This document shows positions 39,910 to 49,093 of a stretch of DNA of 64,000 nt, piece after piece. Under the pieces are notes generated by a model. The model ran no database searches. It was not told where the DNA came from and saw only the letters and a list, made by a program, of their open reading frames with translations. The DNA is from DATGJX01 sp963830545 (lineage in GTDB: Bacteria > Vulcanimicrobiota > Vulcanimicrobiia > Vulcanimicrobiales > Vulcanimicrobiaceae). Position 1 is the stretch's first letter, and every line of letters starts with the position of its first letter. The stretch covers positions 868,001 through 932,000 of the forward strand of contig CAWHMK010000001.1 in assembly GCA_963830545.1 (NCBI GenBank), given 5' to 3'. Position numbers and translations under genes: made by a program.

Positions 39910-40924
39910 GTGACCCGCTGGTTTTTCTTCCCGCTCCTGGCGTTGCTCGCGCAGCTGGCCTGCGCATGCGCTGGCCCAGCAGGTCATCAACGTTGCCAAC
40001 GCGCCCGTAATTCGCGTGCAAATGCGTTCGGGGAAGCTCACGATTCACACGTGGAATCGCGCAGCGGTGCAGATCGAGTCCAGCGGCTCGATTCGCGCAC
40101 GCTATTTCAGCCCGGTCGAGGTTGCGAACGCGCTGCCGCCGGAGATCATGATCCCGTCGGCAACGATCGTCACCGCGCAAGGCCCGGCACTCTTACCGCC
40201 GGAGACCTTTTCGCTGGGCAGCGTTTTGAACGCGCCGCACGACGGTCTGGCAATCCTCGGCGGCGATCAAGACGCAGAGGTTACGCTGACCGTTCCCGCT
40301 TCGACAGCCCTACTGTGGGCAGTCGTCGGCCGCGGCAGCATAACAGTGAACGACTATCGCAACGGCACGTTCGTTGCGATTCTGCACAACGGGCAGCTGC
40401 ATTTGAGAAACGTCGGGGGCGATGCTTATGCCGAGGTGGCGCGCGGGCCGGTGCTCGTGCAGAACTCGGCATTCAACCGCATTCGCGCCCGCACCGCGGC
40501 AGGGAACATCGTCTTCGAAAACTGCAACGTGCGTGAAATCGAGGCGAGCAGCATCAACGGCAGCATCGCGTATGACAACGGCACGTTCGTGCCGGGTATT
40601 GCGCGCTTCGAATCGCAGAACGGCAACGTGGCGATCGGCATCGCCGGCGGCAGCGCGCGCATCGAGGCGCACAGTTCCGGCGGGCGCATCTTTTCGGGCT
40701 TTTCGCGCGGGGGAGCGGTGACGGGATCGCCTACGGACGCGCAAGCAATCATCGGCAACGGCGCCCCCGTCATCACCGCGAACTCGGAACGGGGCGGCGT
40801 GTTCTTGTACGACGGCGCGCTTCGCTCGCACGGCCGTCTTCAGAACGCCTGGCAACCCGTAGGCCGCATCCTGCGGCGCCTGCCGAAGCTACAGCAAAAA
40901 CTTCCGCATCGCCGCCATGTCTAG
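39910..40924 (+). CDS. Secreted DUF4097-like beta-helical protein (one frameshift)
   Basis: About 338 residues. A signal peptide (VTRWFFFPLLALLAQLACACA) leads into QQVINVANAPVIRVQMRSGK, after a shift near 39970. The rest has DUF4097-like strands with SGKLTIHTW, GRGSITVNDYRNGTFV and SGGRIFSGFSRGG. It mirrors the anchored protein at 35957 across the regulatory genes. A role as a surface or periplasmic target of the sigma factor or two-component system is suggested by position. The end overlaps the GNAT gene by 36 bases. Confidence 0.68.
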
Positions 40925-41308
40925 TTTGAACGTGTGCTGCGGAAGCACCGCTTCTTCCCGGTAGTCACACTGCTCGAAGAAATGCTGCGCACCGCTATGA
41001 TGCGGCACCAGCGCCGTGATTTTGTGGCAGTTGTAGTAATTGGCGACTTCCGATGCGTGTTGCAGCAGCGCGCGACCGACGCCGCCGCGCCGGCATTCGG
41101 GCAGAACGACGATGCGCTCGACGTTCGCCAGCGATGCGGCTATGCGGATCCGCACGACGCCGACCATGTCCCCGCCTTCCATTGCCGCCAAGTCGTGCGT
41201 CTGTTCGTGCCAGACGACACTGAAATCGTAGAACGTCTTGAGCGCCTCGCGCTCGGTGCGGCGCACGAATTCGAGGCGTTGCTTCCGGCTGTACGTGCAC
41301 GATTTCAA
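40889..41308 (-). CDS. GNAT-family N-acetyltransferase
   Basis: A 139-residue acetyltransferase lacking the usual N-terminal half-strand but with AMEGGDMVGVVRIRIAAS, the acetyl-CoA loop LPECRRGGVGRALLQHASE and HHSGAQHFFEQCDYREE. It resembles tRNA or small-molecule GNATs with an N-terminal KQRLEFVRR. TTG 41308 overlaps the upstream hydrolase stop (TTGA). The substrate is unknown. Partner of the MBL-fold enzyme through coupling. Confidence 0.8.
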   Translation of the reverse strand: MKSCTYSRKQRLEFVRRTEREALKTFYDFSVVWHEQTHDLAAMEGGDMVGVVRIRIAASLANVERIVVLPECRRGGVGRALLQHASEVANYYNCHKITALVPHHSGAQHFFEQCDYREEAVLPQHTFKLDMAAMRKFLL

Positions 41309-42100
41309 CCGGCAAGCGCGCCGATCTCCGTTTCGACGTCCAAATGCATGTTGTCGTATGCGGCAATGATGCGAATTCCCAAGTCGTCCTCGAGTTCGCG
41401 CGCCAGACGTGCAGGATTCTGTTCGAGCATCTTCGTGCCGAAATGCTGCATGACGGCGACGCGCGGGCGTACTGCCGCGATGATCTCTCGGGCTTGATCG
41501 AACGTCAGGTGGTCGACGTCCATGCCGTCGCGGTAGCGTAGGACGTTGATGACCAGCGCGTCCGGAGCGTGCGCTGCGTAGTCCTGCGCGAGTCCGTCGA
41601 AATACCGTCCGCACGGCAAATAGGAAACGGTACGTTCGCCGTGCCGGAAATGCATGCCGTAGGTTTCGACCGCGTGGATGTGTTTGATGGACGTGCGAAT
41701 TTCGACTTCCCCGATTCGGAACGGGCCGCCGTGCTCCGCCGCGACGTCGATGCGTTCGACGAAGCGCTGCGCGTACGGAAGAACCACGTGCTCGCCCTCG
41801 AGCGCGTCGTGCGGCGCAATCAGAACGCCGCGCCGTTTGAAGCCGCCGGACGTCATCGCCTCGATCATCACGTTCACGTCCCCGGCATGGTCGAGGTGTT
41901 TGTGCGAGAGCACGATGCCCGCCAGTTCGCGCGGATTGCACGGAGGCACGTGCGAGAGCGCGCGCACCAGAGCGCCGGGCCCGGGATCGACGTGCAATTG
42001 CGTGCGATCCGAAGCGCATCCACATTCCGCCGGACGCGCGAATTTGACGCGCTACGACAAAGCGCGCGCCGCCGGTACCGAGGAACACGATGTCTATCAC
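41305..42100 (-). CDS. MBL-fold metallo-hydrolase (one frameshift)
   Basis: About 265 residues with a metallo-beta-lactamase fold close to the RNase Z/arylsulfatase-like group: MIDIVFLGTGG at the start, then the metal motif IVLSHKHLDHAGDV (HxHxDH variant HKHLDH), VETYGMHFRHGERTVSYL and CGRYFDGLAQDY. The active site should bind two metals. The shift lies near 41990. The start is GTG 42100, overlapping the PadR TGA (GTGA). It could act on a phosphodiester or a lactone. Confidence 0.8.
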
Positions 42101-42540
42101 GGTTGCGCGGGTTCAACCCGCGCGCGTGGTGTTACTCCCCCGCGGCGCGCAGTCTGCCCGGTGTAGAGATGAAAAAAAGCGTCGAGGTTCGAGCGGTATT
42201 GCTCGAGAGCGACGCTCCACAAAATCAGCGCCTGATGCCCCCCCTCGGTCAGCGTGTAAATCCGGCGCGCCGGCCCCTGTTCTTTGGGGTCCCACCAGGA
42301 CGAGATGTGACCGTCCCTTTCCAACTGGCGCAAGGCCCGGTACACCGTTCCGGGGTCGGAGATCACGTCGAACCTCACCTTGAGTTCTTTCATGATCTCG
42401 TAGCCGTGCAGATTGTGCTCTTTGAGCATAACCAGCAGCCAAGCCATCAAATAATTCTTCGGGGTTCCCCTAGGGGGAAGCCCGGTTTCCTTGCACGGAG
42501 CGGCAAGCGCTCCACCCAGTCCAAGACTTTCATCCCCCAC
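42097..42540 (-). CDS. PadR-family transcriptional regulator
   Basis: A 147-residue protein with the PadR winged helix: KNYLMAWLLVMLKEHNLHGYEIMKEL, then SDPGTVYRALRQLERDGHISSWWDPKE (wing) and a C-terminal dimer helix. PadR regulators respond to phenolic acids or drugs and usually repress adjacent efflux or enzyme genes. Being coupled to an MBL hydrolase and GNAT, it probably controls them. The start ATG 42540 gives a 29-residue leader, so a shorter start inside cannot be excluded. Confidence 0.83.
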   Translation of the reverse strand: MGDESLGLGGALAAPCKETGLPPRGTPKNYLMAWLLVMLKEHNLHGYEIMKELKVRFDVISDPGTVYRALRQLERDGHISSWWDPKEQGPARRIYTLTEGGHQALILWSVALEQYRSNLDAFFHLYTGQTARRGGVTPRARVEPAQP

Positions 42541-42681
42541 ATCCCTAGCGTGATTGCGAGCGCTCGGACCTTCGGGCCTAGGTCGTGCGATGGTCCATGA
42601 TTCCTATGACAGGAACCTGTCCAGAGCGTTTGGAGGAGGGACATTTGTCGTAGGCGACCGGCGGCCCTGCGGTTTGCCGCC

Positions 42682-43902
42682 TTATGCGAGGGCGCCGATT
42701 TGGGAGTAAGCGCCCCGCAGGACCTGCTGCGAGGGGTGGCCGAGCCAGCGTTCGAGCACCGTGGCGTACACGCTGCGGAAATCGGTCTGAAAGCGGACGT
42801 TGCCCATGCTCGTGTTCGCCAGGTCGGGATAGGCGCCGTACATGCCCCCCTTTACGCCGCCGCCGATGAGAAACAGCGGCGAGGCTTCCCCGTGATCCGT
42901 GCCCCGGCTCGCGTTCTCTTCGATTCGCCGGCCGAATTCCGAGAACGTCATCGCGAGGACGCGCTTGTCGTTGCCGTGCGCCGCCAAGTCGTCGTAGAAC
43001 GCTTTCATCGCGTCGGAAAATTCTCCGAGGAGCCGGTCTTGCGTCGCTTTCTGGCTGACGTGCGTGTCGAACGAACCGTGCTGAACGTAGATGACGCGCG
43101 TTCCGGTCTTGCTGCCGATGATCTGCGCCGCGAGCGAGAGGCTGCGTCCGAGCGGCGTCGCCGGATACGAACCGGCCGGCTTGTATCCGGCGATGAGTTT
43201 CGGCAGCTCTTCCGAACCCTTTTGCGCGTGATCTTCGATCTCCGTCACGTGCGCAAGATAGGGTGAAGTAAACGGCAAGCGAGTGTCGTTCACGATCTGG
43301 CCGTACGCGGCGCGCGCAGCCTTGTTGCGATCGCTCACCAACCCGTATCCGCGGATCTGCGCGATCGCGGGAACGTCGATGCGATCCGCGACGAGCACTT
43401 CCGGCAGCACTTGCGCGAGCGCCACGCCGTTGAAGAGATCCCCTTCGGGCAAATTCGCCGCGTCCAAATAGCGTCCGAGCCAGCCCGTGTGCTCGTATTT
43501 GTCCGGCACGGCCGTCTGCCAAATTTCCGTCGACCGAAAGTGCGAGTGATCCGGATTCGGGTAGCCCACGTCCTGAACGACCGCGACCATGCCCTTGTCG
43601 TAAAGCGATTTGAACGAGCGCATCTGCGGATTGAATCCGACCTGATCGTTTATCGCCAGCACGTCGCTGCGCGGTACGCCGATGGTCGGACGAACCTGGT
43701 AGTACTGCGCGTCGCCGTGCGGAACGACGCAGTTGAGCCCGTCGTTTCCGCCTTGCAAGTTCACGATCACCAGACAGCGGTTTTCGGCGCCCGGCAACCC
43801 GGGAAGCGGCGCCTGCGAGAGCGCCTGCGCGAAGACGTGCTGCGTGTTCGCGACGATCGCGAGGCCGCTCAGCGCGCCGGTCAAAAATTGCGTTCGTTTC
43901 AT
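42682..43902 (-). CDS. DUF1501 secreted protein
   Basis: A 406-residue exported protein with an N-terminal MKRTQFLTGALSGLAIVA signal. Family blocks are CLVIVNLQGGNDGLNCVVPHGD, HSHFRSTEIWQTA, and DTHVSQKATQDRLLGEFSDA with the alkaline-phosphatase-like GTDHGEASPLFLIGGGV. DUF1501 proteins resemble sulfatase/phosphatase folds and are routinely encoded beside DUF1800 proteins. Here the DUF1800 gene is 28 bases upstream. The biological role is unknown. Frame intact. Confidence 0.9.
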   Translation of the reverse strand: MKRTQFLTGALSGLAIVANTQHVFAQALSQAPLPGLPGAENRCLVIVNLQGGNDGLNCVVPHGDAQYYQVRPTIGVPRSDVLAINDQVGFNPQMRSFKSLYDKGMVAVVQDVGYPNPDHSHFRSTEIWQTAVPDKYEHTGWLGRYLDAANLPEGDLFNGVALAQVLPEVLVADRIDVPAIAQIRGYGLVSDRNKAARAAYGQIVNDTRLPFTSPYLAHVTEIEDHAQKGSEELPKLIAGYKPAGSYPATPLGRSLSLAAQIIGSKTGTRVIYVQHGSFDTHVSQKATQDRLLGEFSDAMKAFYDDLAAHGNDKRVLAMTFSEFGRRIEENASRGTDHGEASPLFLIGGGVKGGMYGAYPDLANTSMGNVRFQTDFRSVYATVLERWLGHPSQQVLRGAYSQIGALA

Positions 43903-43930
43903 CGTTTCGTCATCCCCAACGTCGGCGCGT

Positions 43931-45433
43931 TCAGTTCAGCTGGTAGGCAGGCATTGCCATGGTGAGGTACGCCGCCCCGCGGACGCGTTCTTGATAATTT
44001 TCGCCGGAAAGCATTCCCAGCGCGGACGTTCCCGTGCCGTTCAAATAGCCTCCGAGTTGCGCGACGCCGCTGGGTGAAGCGTCACCGTAGAGGATCGTGC
44101 TCACCAGTTGCGCGGCAGCGCTGCTCGCGTTCATGGGGATTTGCTGAATCCACGACGACTGATCCATCGCCGGCGAGTTCATCAATCCGGCAACGAAGTT
44201 TTCGCGCGCGATTACGGTTTGGCTCGTGAGCCAGTTCGCGCCGCCGGGCCATCCCGCAACGTTCGGCGGATAAAAGAGAATCTGCCCCATCTGCACGAGT
44301 GCGCGCTGACCCTCCAACCCGATTTCCTGAAGGCCCATCGCTTTATACGTACCGACGACGAATTCGACGGGACTCTTGACCAGCGCGCGATACGAGCGAT
44401 CGGAATAGAACACATTGCTGCGCAGAAGCGTCGAGATCACCGGCCGCAGATCGTAATCGTTCTTGCGAATCAAATGCGCGACCGCACCGACGAGTTCGGG
44501 TTCGGGTCCGTTGTACAGAAAGTAATTCAGCAGATTGTTCGCCCAGAACTCCGGACACGCGGGCTGGTCGTAGATGACGTTCACGACGTCGCGGCCGCCG
44601 AAATTGCCGGTGCGGCCAAGAAACGTCTTGCTGCCGTCGTCGTGGCGCCTCGCTACGTACGCCGCTTGTCCCGTGCGGCGATTGACGATCCAGCCGCTCC
44701 ACGCGCGCGCCGCTTCGCGCACGTCGTTTTCCGTGTAATGATCGACGCCAAGCGTGAACAGCTCCATCAGTTCGCGCGCGTAGTTCTCGTTCGGATGCGA
44801 CGCCACGTTGGTCGCATTGTCGAGATAGATCAACATCGCGGGGTCGATCGACACCTGCCAAGTGAGGTCGCGTAAGTTTCCGAGCGCGTTGCTGCGGAAG
44901 AGCTGATTCTGATTGAACGCCATCAGCGGATCGACGCCTTTTTGTATCGCCGCGGTCGTGAAGTGGCCGTGGAAATACAGCGCCATCTTCTCCTGCAGCG
45001 GCGCCGGCGTATTGAGCATCCGGTTGAGCCACCAGTTCTGCAGCGAGACGATCGACTGGCGTTCGTTCTTTCGTATTTCCTTGAATATCTGGCGCCGCTG
45101 CATGTCGTCGACGAGGTTTGGACGGCCGCCCGGGAAGAGCTGCGGCAACGCTTGCGCGAGGCTGTACAGATCCGGCGGCTGCGGCAAGGTGCGCGTGTCC
45201 GGAAAATTGACGAGCGAGTCGACCGCGGCGTGCACCGGCATCGATGCCAAGCGCTCCACCTCCGTGCTCGTCCCGCCGAAGCCCGCGCGGCGCAGCAGAT
45301 GCGCGGCCAGCCGCGCATTCCACGGGCCGCCGTATGGTTGGAGCGCCGTCTGCAGGTCGAGCCGCCCCGCAGGGCGAGCGATTCCGGCGACGTCCGTATG
45401 CGGAACGGTGCTTCTCAAAGCCGCAGTAGCCAT
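43931..45433 (-). CDS. DUF1800 protein
   Basis: A 500-residue protein with family blocks AAHLLRRAGFGGTSTEVERL, QNWWLNRMLNTPAPLQEKMALYFHGHFTT, ENYARELMELFTLGVDHYTENDV, FGGRDVVNVIYDQPA and LFYPPNVAGWPGGANWL. DUF1800/DUF1501 pairs are widespread in planctomycetes, proteobacteria and other soil bacteria, with suggested roles in surface polymer handling but none proven. Frame intact. Upstream, a divergent start faces the MCC beta gene. Confidence 0.93.
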   Translation of the reverse strand: MATAALRSTVPHTDVAGIARPAGRLDLQTALQPYGGPWNARLAAHLLRRAGFGGTSTEVERLASMPVHAAVDSLVNFPDTRTLPQPPDLYSLAQALPQLFPGGRPNLVDDMQRRQIFKEIRKNERQSIVSLQNWWLNRMLNTPAPLQEKMALYFHGHFTTAAIQKGVDPLMAFNQNQLFRSNALGNLRDLTWQVSIDPAMLIYLDNATNVASHPNENYARELMELFTLGVDHYTENDVREAARAWSGWIVNRRTGQAAYVARRHDDGSKTFLGRTGNFGGRDVVNVIYDQPACPEFWANNLLNYFLYNGPEPELVGAVAHLIRKNDYDLRPVISTLLRSNVFYSDRSYRALVKSPVEFVVGTYKAMGLQEIGLEGQRALVQMGQILFYPPNVAGWPGGANWLTSQTVIARENFVAGLMNSPAMDQSSWIQQIPMNASSAAAQLVSTILYGDASPSGVAQLGGYLNGTGTSALGMLSGENYQERVRGAAYLTMAMPAYQLN

Positions 45434-45498
45434 GCGTTTAGTCTAGCGGACCGCGCTGCGAACGGGGTTAAACCGGCATTGGAAGAAACGCGCGCTTG

Positions 45499-47084
45499 AT
45501 GAGCGTACTGCAAACGCGCCTGGACCGGCGCAGCGATGCCTATTCGCAAAACTTCGAACGCATGGCCGGCCTGACGGCGCAGCTTCGCGAACATCTCGCG
45601 GCGGTGCGCGCAGGCGGCGGCCCCGAGGCCGTCGCGAAACACCGTAAACGCAACAAACTGACGGCGCGCGAGCGTATCGATAGACTGGTCGATCCGGGCT
45701 CCGGCTTTCTCGAGTTTTCGGCGCTCGCGGCGCACGGGATGTACAAAGGCGCAGCACCCGCGGCCGGTATGGTCACCGGTATAGGCGTCGTGGAAGGGCA
45801 GCATTGCGTCATCGTCGCCAACGATGCAACGGTCAAAGGCGGCACCTACTATCCGATGACGGTCAAGAAGCATCTGCGCGCGCAGGAAATCGCCGAGCAG
45901 AACGCGCTCCCGTGCATCTATCTGGTCGATTCGGGCGGCGCGTTTTTGCCGCTTCAGGCCGAAGTGTTTCCCGATCGCGAGCATTTCGGGCGCATCTTCT
46001 ACAATCAGGCGCGCATGTCTGGCAAAAAGATTCCGCAGATTGCCGCGGTGATGGGCTCGTGCACGGCGGGCGGCGCATACGTCCCGGCAATGTCCGACGA
46101 AACCGTAATCGTCAAAGGCAACGGCACGATTTTTTTGGGCGGCCCGCCGCTGGTGAAGGCCGCGACCGGCGAGGAGGTGACGGCCGAAGAGCTCGGCGGC
46201 GCCGACGTTCACACGCGCATATCCGGCGTTGCGGATCATTTCGCGAACGACGACGAACACGCGCTGGGTATCGTTCGCGAAATCGTCGCGAACCTGCATC
46301 GCGAATTGCCTCGCCAGTGGGATACGTGCGAAGCCGACGGCGCCCAAATACGATCCGCGCGAAATCTACGGCCTCATTCCGGCGGACAGCCGTGTCGGCT
46401 ACGACGTGCGCGAAGTGATTGCCCGGCTGGTAGACGGCTCGGAGTTCCACGAATTCAAGACCCGGTACGGAACGACGCTCGTCACCGGATTCGCGCGTAT
46501 CGAAGGACATCCGATCGGCATTATCGCGAACAACGGCATACTGTTCAGCGAAAGTTCGCTCAAAGGCGCGCACTTCATCGAACTGTGCGTGCAGCGAGGC
46601 ACGCCGCTGCTATTCTTGCAGAATATCATGGGCTTCATGGTCGGCAAGCAATACGAAAACGGCGGCATCGCCAAAGACGGCGCGAAACTCGTGACCGCCG
46701 TCGCGTGCGCGGAAGTCCCGAAGTTCACGGTGGTGATCGGCGGCAGTTTCGGGGCCGGCAATTACGGCATGTGCGGGCGCGCGTATTCTCCGCAGGCAGT
46801 TGTGGATGTGGCCGAACGCGCGCATCTCCGTCATGGGCGGCCCGCAGGCGGCCGGCGTGCTTTCCTCCGTGAAAGGCGAGATGAAGCCGGAGGAAAAGGC
46901 GGAATTCGAGCGGCCCATCCTCGAAAAATACGAGCACGAAGGGAGTCCGTACTACTCGACGGCTCGCATTTGGGACGACGGTATCATCGATCCCCTGGAT
47001 ACGCGTAAGGTTGTCGCGATGGGTTTGGACGCTGCAGCGCACGCGCCGATCGCGCCGACCCACTACGGCGTCTTTCGGATGTAG
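45499..47084 (+). CDS. mccB: Acyl-CoA carboxylase beta subunit, probably methylcrotonoyl-CoA carboxylase (frameshifted)
   Basis: Carboxyltransferase subunit of about 528 residues. The N-terminal half has KLTARERIDRLVDPGSGFLEF, VANDATVKGGTYYP, YLVDSGGAFLPLQAEVFPD and GSCTAGGAYVPAMSDE. GTIFLGGPPLVKAATGEEV and the C-terminal FARIEGHPIGIIANN, FLQNIMGFMVGKQYE and SVMGGPQAAGVL are typical of MCC beta rather than acetyl- or propionyl-CoA enzymes. It uses carboxybiotin on MCC alpha to carboxylate 3-methylcrotonyl-CoA from leucine. Shifts lie near 46350 and 46815. The other pathway genes lie 4-9 kb downstream. Confidence 0.9.
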
Positions 47085-47092
47085 GAGAGCGC

Positions 47093-47626
47093 ATGAATGC
47101 GGAGTGGGTCGCCGCCGTCGCAACGGCCGGCACGTTTGTGGTCATCGCGGCGTCGGCGGTTGCTGCGCTCATGCAGCTCCGTCACACTCGTGGGAGCAAT
47201 CAAATCACGGCGCTCACGGAATGCCGCGAGACCCTTGAATCCGACGACTTCCAAAACGCGCGGGAATTCGTTGCGAAGAGGCTTCCGGTGCTTCTGCAGG
47301 ATCCGGCGATTCGCGAAAAACTCGGTCAGTCGTTCTTTCCGGCCGAGCTGCGTCCCGCGGGCAACGTTGCAAACTTTTTCGAGTCGATGGGAGCCTTCGT
47401 GCGGTTCAACATCATCGACCGGCGCATCGCGTGCGACCTGTGGTGCGGGATCATCCTCTCCTCGTGGAACGCGCTGCTTCCGATCGTTCGCCTACGCCGC
47501 GAACTCGATCCCGGAGTCTGGGAGAACTTCGAGTATCTGACGGTCCTGGCCGAGGAGTTCATGGAACGCACGCCGACGACTTATCCATCGGGGATGCGAC
47601 GGATGCCGCTGGAGGACGCGCAGTGA
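47093..47626 (+). CDS. Membrane-anchored protein, paralogue 1
   Basis: A 177-residue protein with one N-terminal helix (NAEWVAAVATAGTFVVIAASAVAAL) followed by a cytoplasmic helical domain (LQLRHTRGSNQITALTECRETL, then FESMGAFVRFNIIDRRIACDLWC). The pattern resembles DUF4760-like proteins, which have unknown function. The gene starts eight bases after mccB and is followed by a second copy. The two share the N-terminal NAEWV-AxG-TF-VIAAS helix, SNQI-ALTECRETLE and the NFFE-MG-FVR-IIDR core. Confidence 0.75.
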   Translation: MNAEWVAAVATAGTFVVIAASAVAALMQLRHTRGSNQITALTECRETLESDDFQNAREFVAKRLPVLLQDPAIREKLGQSFFPAELRPAGNVANFFESMGAFVRFNIIDRRIACDLWCGIILSSWNALLPIVRLRRELDPGVWENFEYLTVLAEEFMERTPTTYPSGMRRMPLEDAQ

Positions 47627-48204
47627 ACGCCGAGTGGGTCACCGCGTTCGGCACGATCGGCACGTTTCTCGTCATCGCCGCTTCCGCTGCGGCAGCGCTC
47701 TTCCAATTGCGCCACATGCGCAGCAGCAATCAAATCGTCGCGCTGACCGAATGCCGCGAAACGCTCGAGGGGGCCGAGTTTCGGGAGGCGCAGCGCTTCG
47801 TTTCGTACGAACTTCCCAAGCGGCTTGCGGATCCGCAGGAGCGGCTGAGAATCGCGCAGCCGCAATCGCAGTTCGACGGCGAGTACATCGCAATCGACAC
47901 CGTCGCGAATTTCTTCGAAAATCTCGGCATGTTCGTGAGAACCCGCATCATCGACCGCGAGCTGGCGCTCAGCATGTGGTGCTACGTGATCCTGCGCAAT
48001 TGGCACGCCCTGCTGCCGGTCATCACCTACGTACGCGAGGATCTGAAAGAACCGAGCATATGGGAGCACTTCGAGTATCTTGCGGTGCTTGCCACGCGCT
48101 ACATGGAACGGCATCGCGGAGCGAGCTATCCGGCGCAATTGGAACGCATGCCGCAAGATCGCTCGTTCATCGAGGCGGTGAGGGACCCGGCGAATCTCCA
48201 CTGA
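47623..48204 (+). CDS. Membrane-anchored protein, paralogue 2
   Basis: A 193-residue paralogue of the preceding protein, with the same anchor (NAEWVTAFGTIGTFLVIAASA) and core (FFENLGMFVRTRIIDRELALSMWC). The GTG at 47623 overlaps the first copy's TGA (GTGA), with GGAGGACGC upstream. The tandem arrangement suggests local duplication with divergence. Function unknown. Confidence 0.78.
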   Translation: MNAEWVTAFGTIGTFLVIAASAAAALFQLRHMRSSNQIVALTECRETLEGAEFREAQRFVSYELPKRLADPQERLRIAQPQSQFDGEYIAIDTVANFFENLGMFVRTRIIDRELALSMWCYVILRNWHALLPVITYVREDLKEPSIWEHFEYLAVLATRYMERHRGASYPAQLERMPQDRSFIEAVRDPANLH

Positions 48205-48241
48205 ATCGGCACCCAAGCCTCTTGTCTTTGCCGCGTACGCC

Positions 48242-49093
48242 TTGATGTGCGCTATCTGGGGCACGACGTGGCTCGGCATAAAAATCAGCCTCCGCTATGC
48301 TCCGCCGATCGCCGGCGCCGGCTTGCGGTTCGTCATTGCGGGTTTGGTGATGTATGCCGCCGCAGCCGCGCTGCGCAAAACCGTCCACCCGCGAAAAACG
48401 CCGTGGAAGCTCGTGCTGGTGCTCGCCGCGTTTTTGTTCGGAATGAATTACATCCTGACGTACACCGCCGAAACACACGTGAGCTCCGGGGTCACGGCGG
48501 TGCTGTTCGGCGTTCTGCCCTTCTTCATGTTCGGAATGGGCCACTATCTCATCGGCGAACGCACGACGCCCGTTACGTGGCTGGGCGCCTTGCTGGCCTT
48601 CGCCGGCGTCGCCGTAATCTCGCTCGAAGCCGACGTGCACGGATCGATCTGGTACGCGCTCGCGGCGGTCGGCGCGGCAGCTTCATCAGCGTTCGCCAAC
48701 GTCTATGCGAAGCGGCACGCGGACAACGATCCGCTCGTCACGCTTCCGCCGGCAATGCTGATCGCGGGCGTCGCCGTGACCGCGATCGGCTTCGCTGCGG
48801 AGCATCCGGACACACATCGCGCGTTCTCCGCGCCGTCATGGGCCGCGCTGCTCTATCTGGCGATCGCAGGAAGCGGGCTCGCGTTTTTCTTGAATTTGTG
48901 GCTGCTCGCTCGAATAAGAGCCTGGATTGTCGGCATGTCGTCGCTGATTATTCCGGTGATCGCCGTCGCCGTCGGCGTGATTTTCGGCGGCGAGCGCTTC
49001 GGACTGCGCGAGCTGGTAGGTGCGGCGCTCGTGATCGCCGGCGTGTGGCTCGCGCTCTCGCGCGTCAGCGATGAGCAGCCAGCGACGCGCTGA
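48242..49093 (+). CDS. EamA/DMT-superfamily transporter
   Basis: About 283 residues, with ten helices expected in two EamA repeats. The first repeat includes IWGTTWLGIKISLRYAPPI and GAGLRFVIAGLVMYAA, the second ANVYAKRHADNDPLVTL and SLIIPVIAVAVGVIFGGERFG. Such proteins export amino acids or other metabolites. The frame upstream of the TTG start also reads hydrophobic (KPLVFAAYAL), so the first helix begins earlier and the true start may lie across an indel near 48210. It follows the paralogue pair. Confidence 0.8.
   Translation: MMCAIWGTTWLGIKISLRYAPPIAGAGLRFVIAGLVMYAAAAALRKTVHPRKTPWKLVLVLAAFLFGMNYILTYTAETHVSSGVTAVLFGVLPFFMFGMGHYLIGERTTPVTWLGALLAFAGVAVISLEADVHGSIWYALAAVGAAASSAFANVYAKRHADNDPLVTLPPAMLIAGVAVTAIGFAAEHPDTHRAFSAPSWAALLYLAIAGSGLAFFLNLWLLARIRAWIVGMSSLIIPVIAVAVGVIFGGERFGLRELVGAALVIAGVWLALSRVSDEQPATR

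Noticed and set aside
48178..48242. GTG at 48178 as start of the DMT exporter
   Set aside because: It is in a different frame from the exporter. Only an indel could join them, so the TTG at 48242 is kept with a note.
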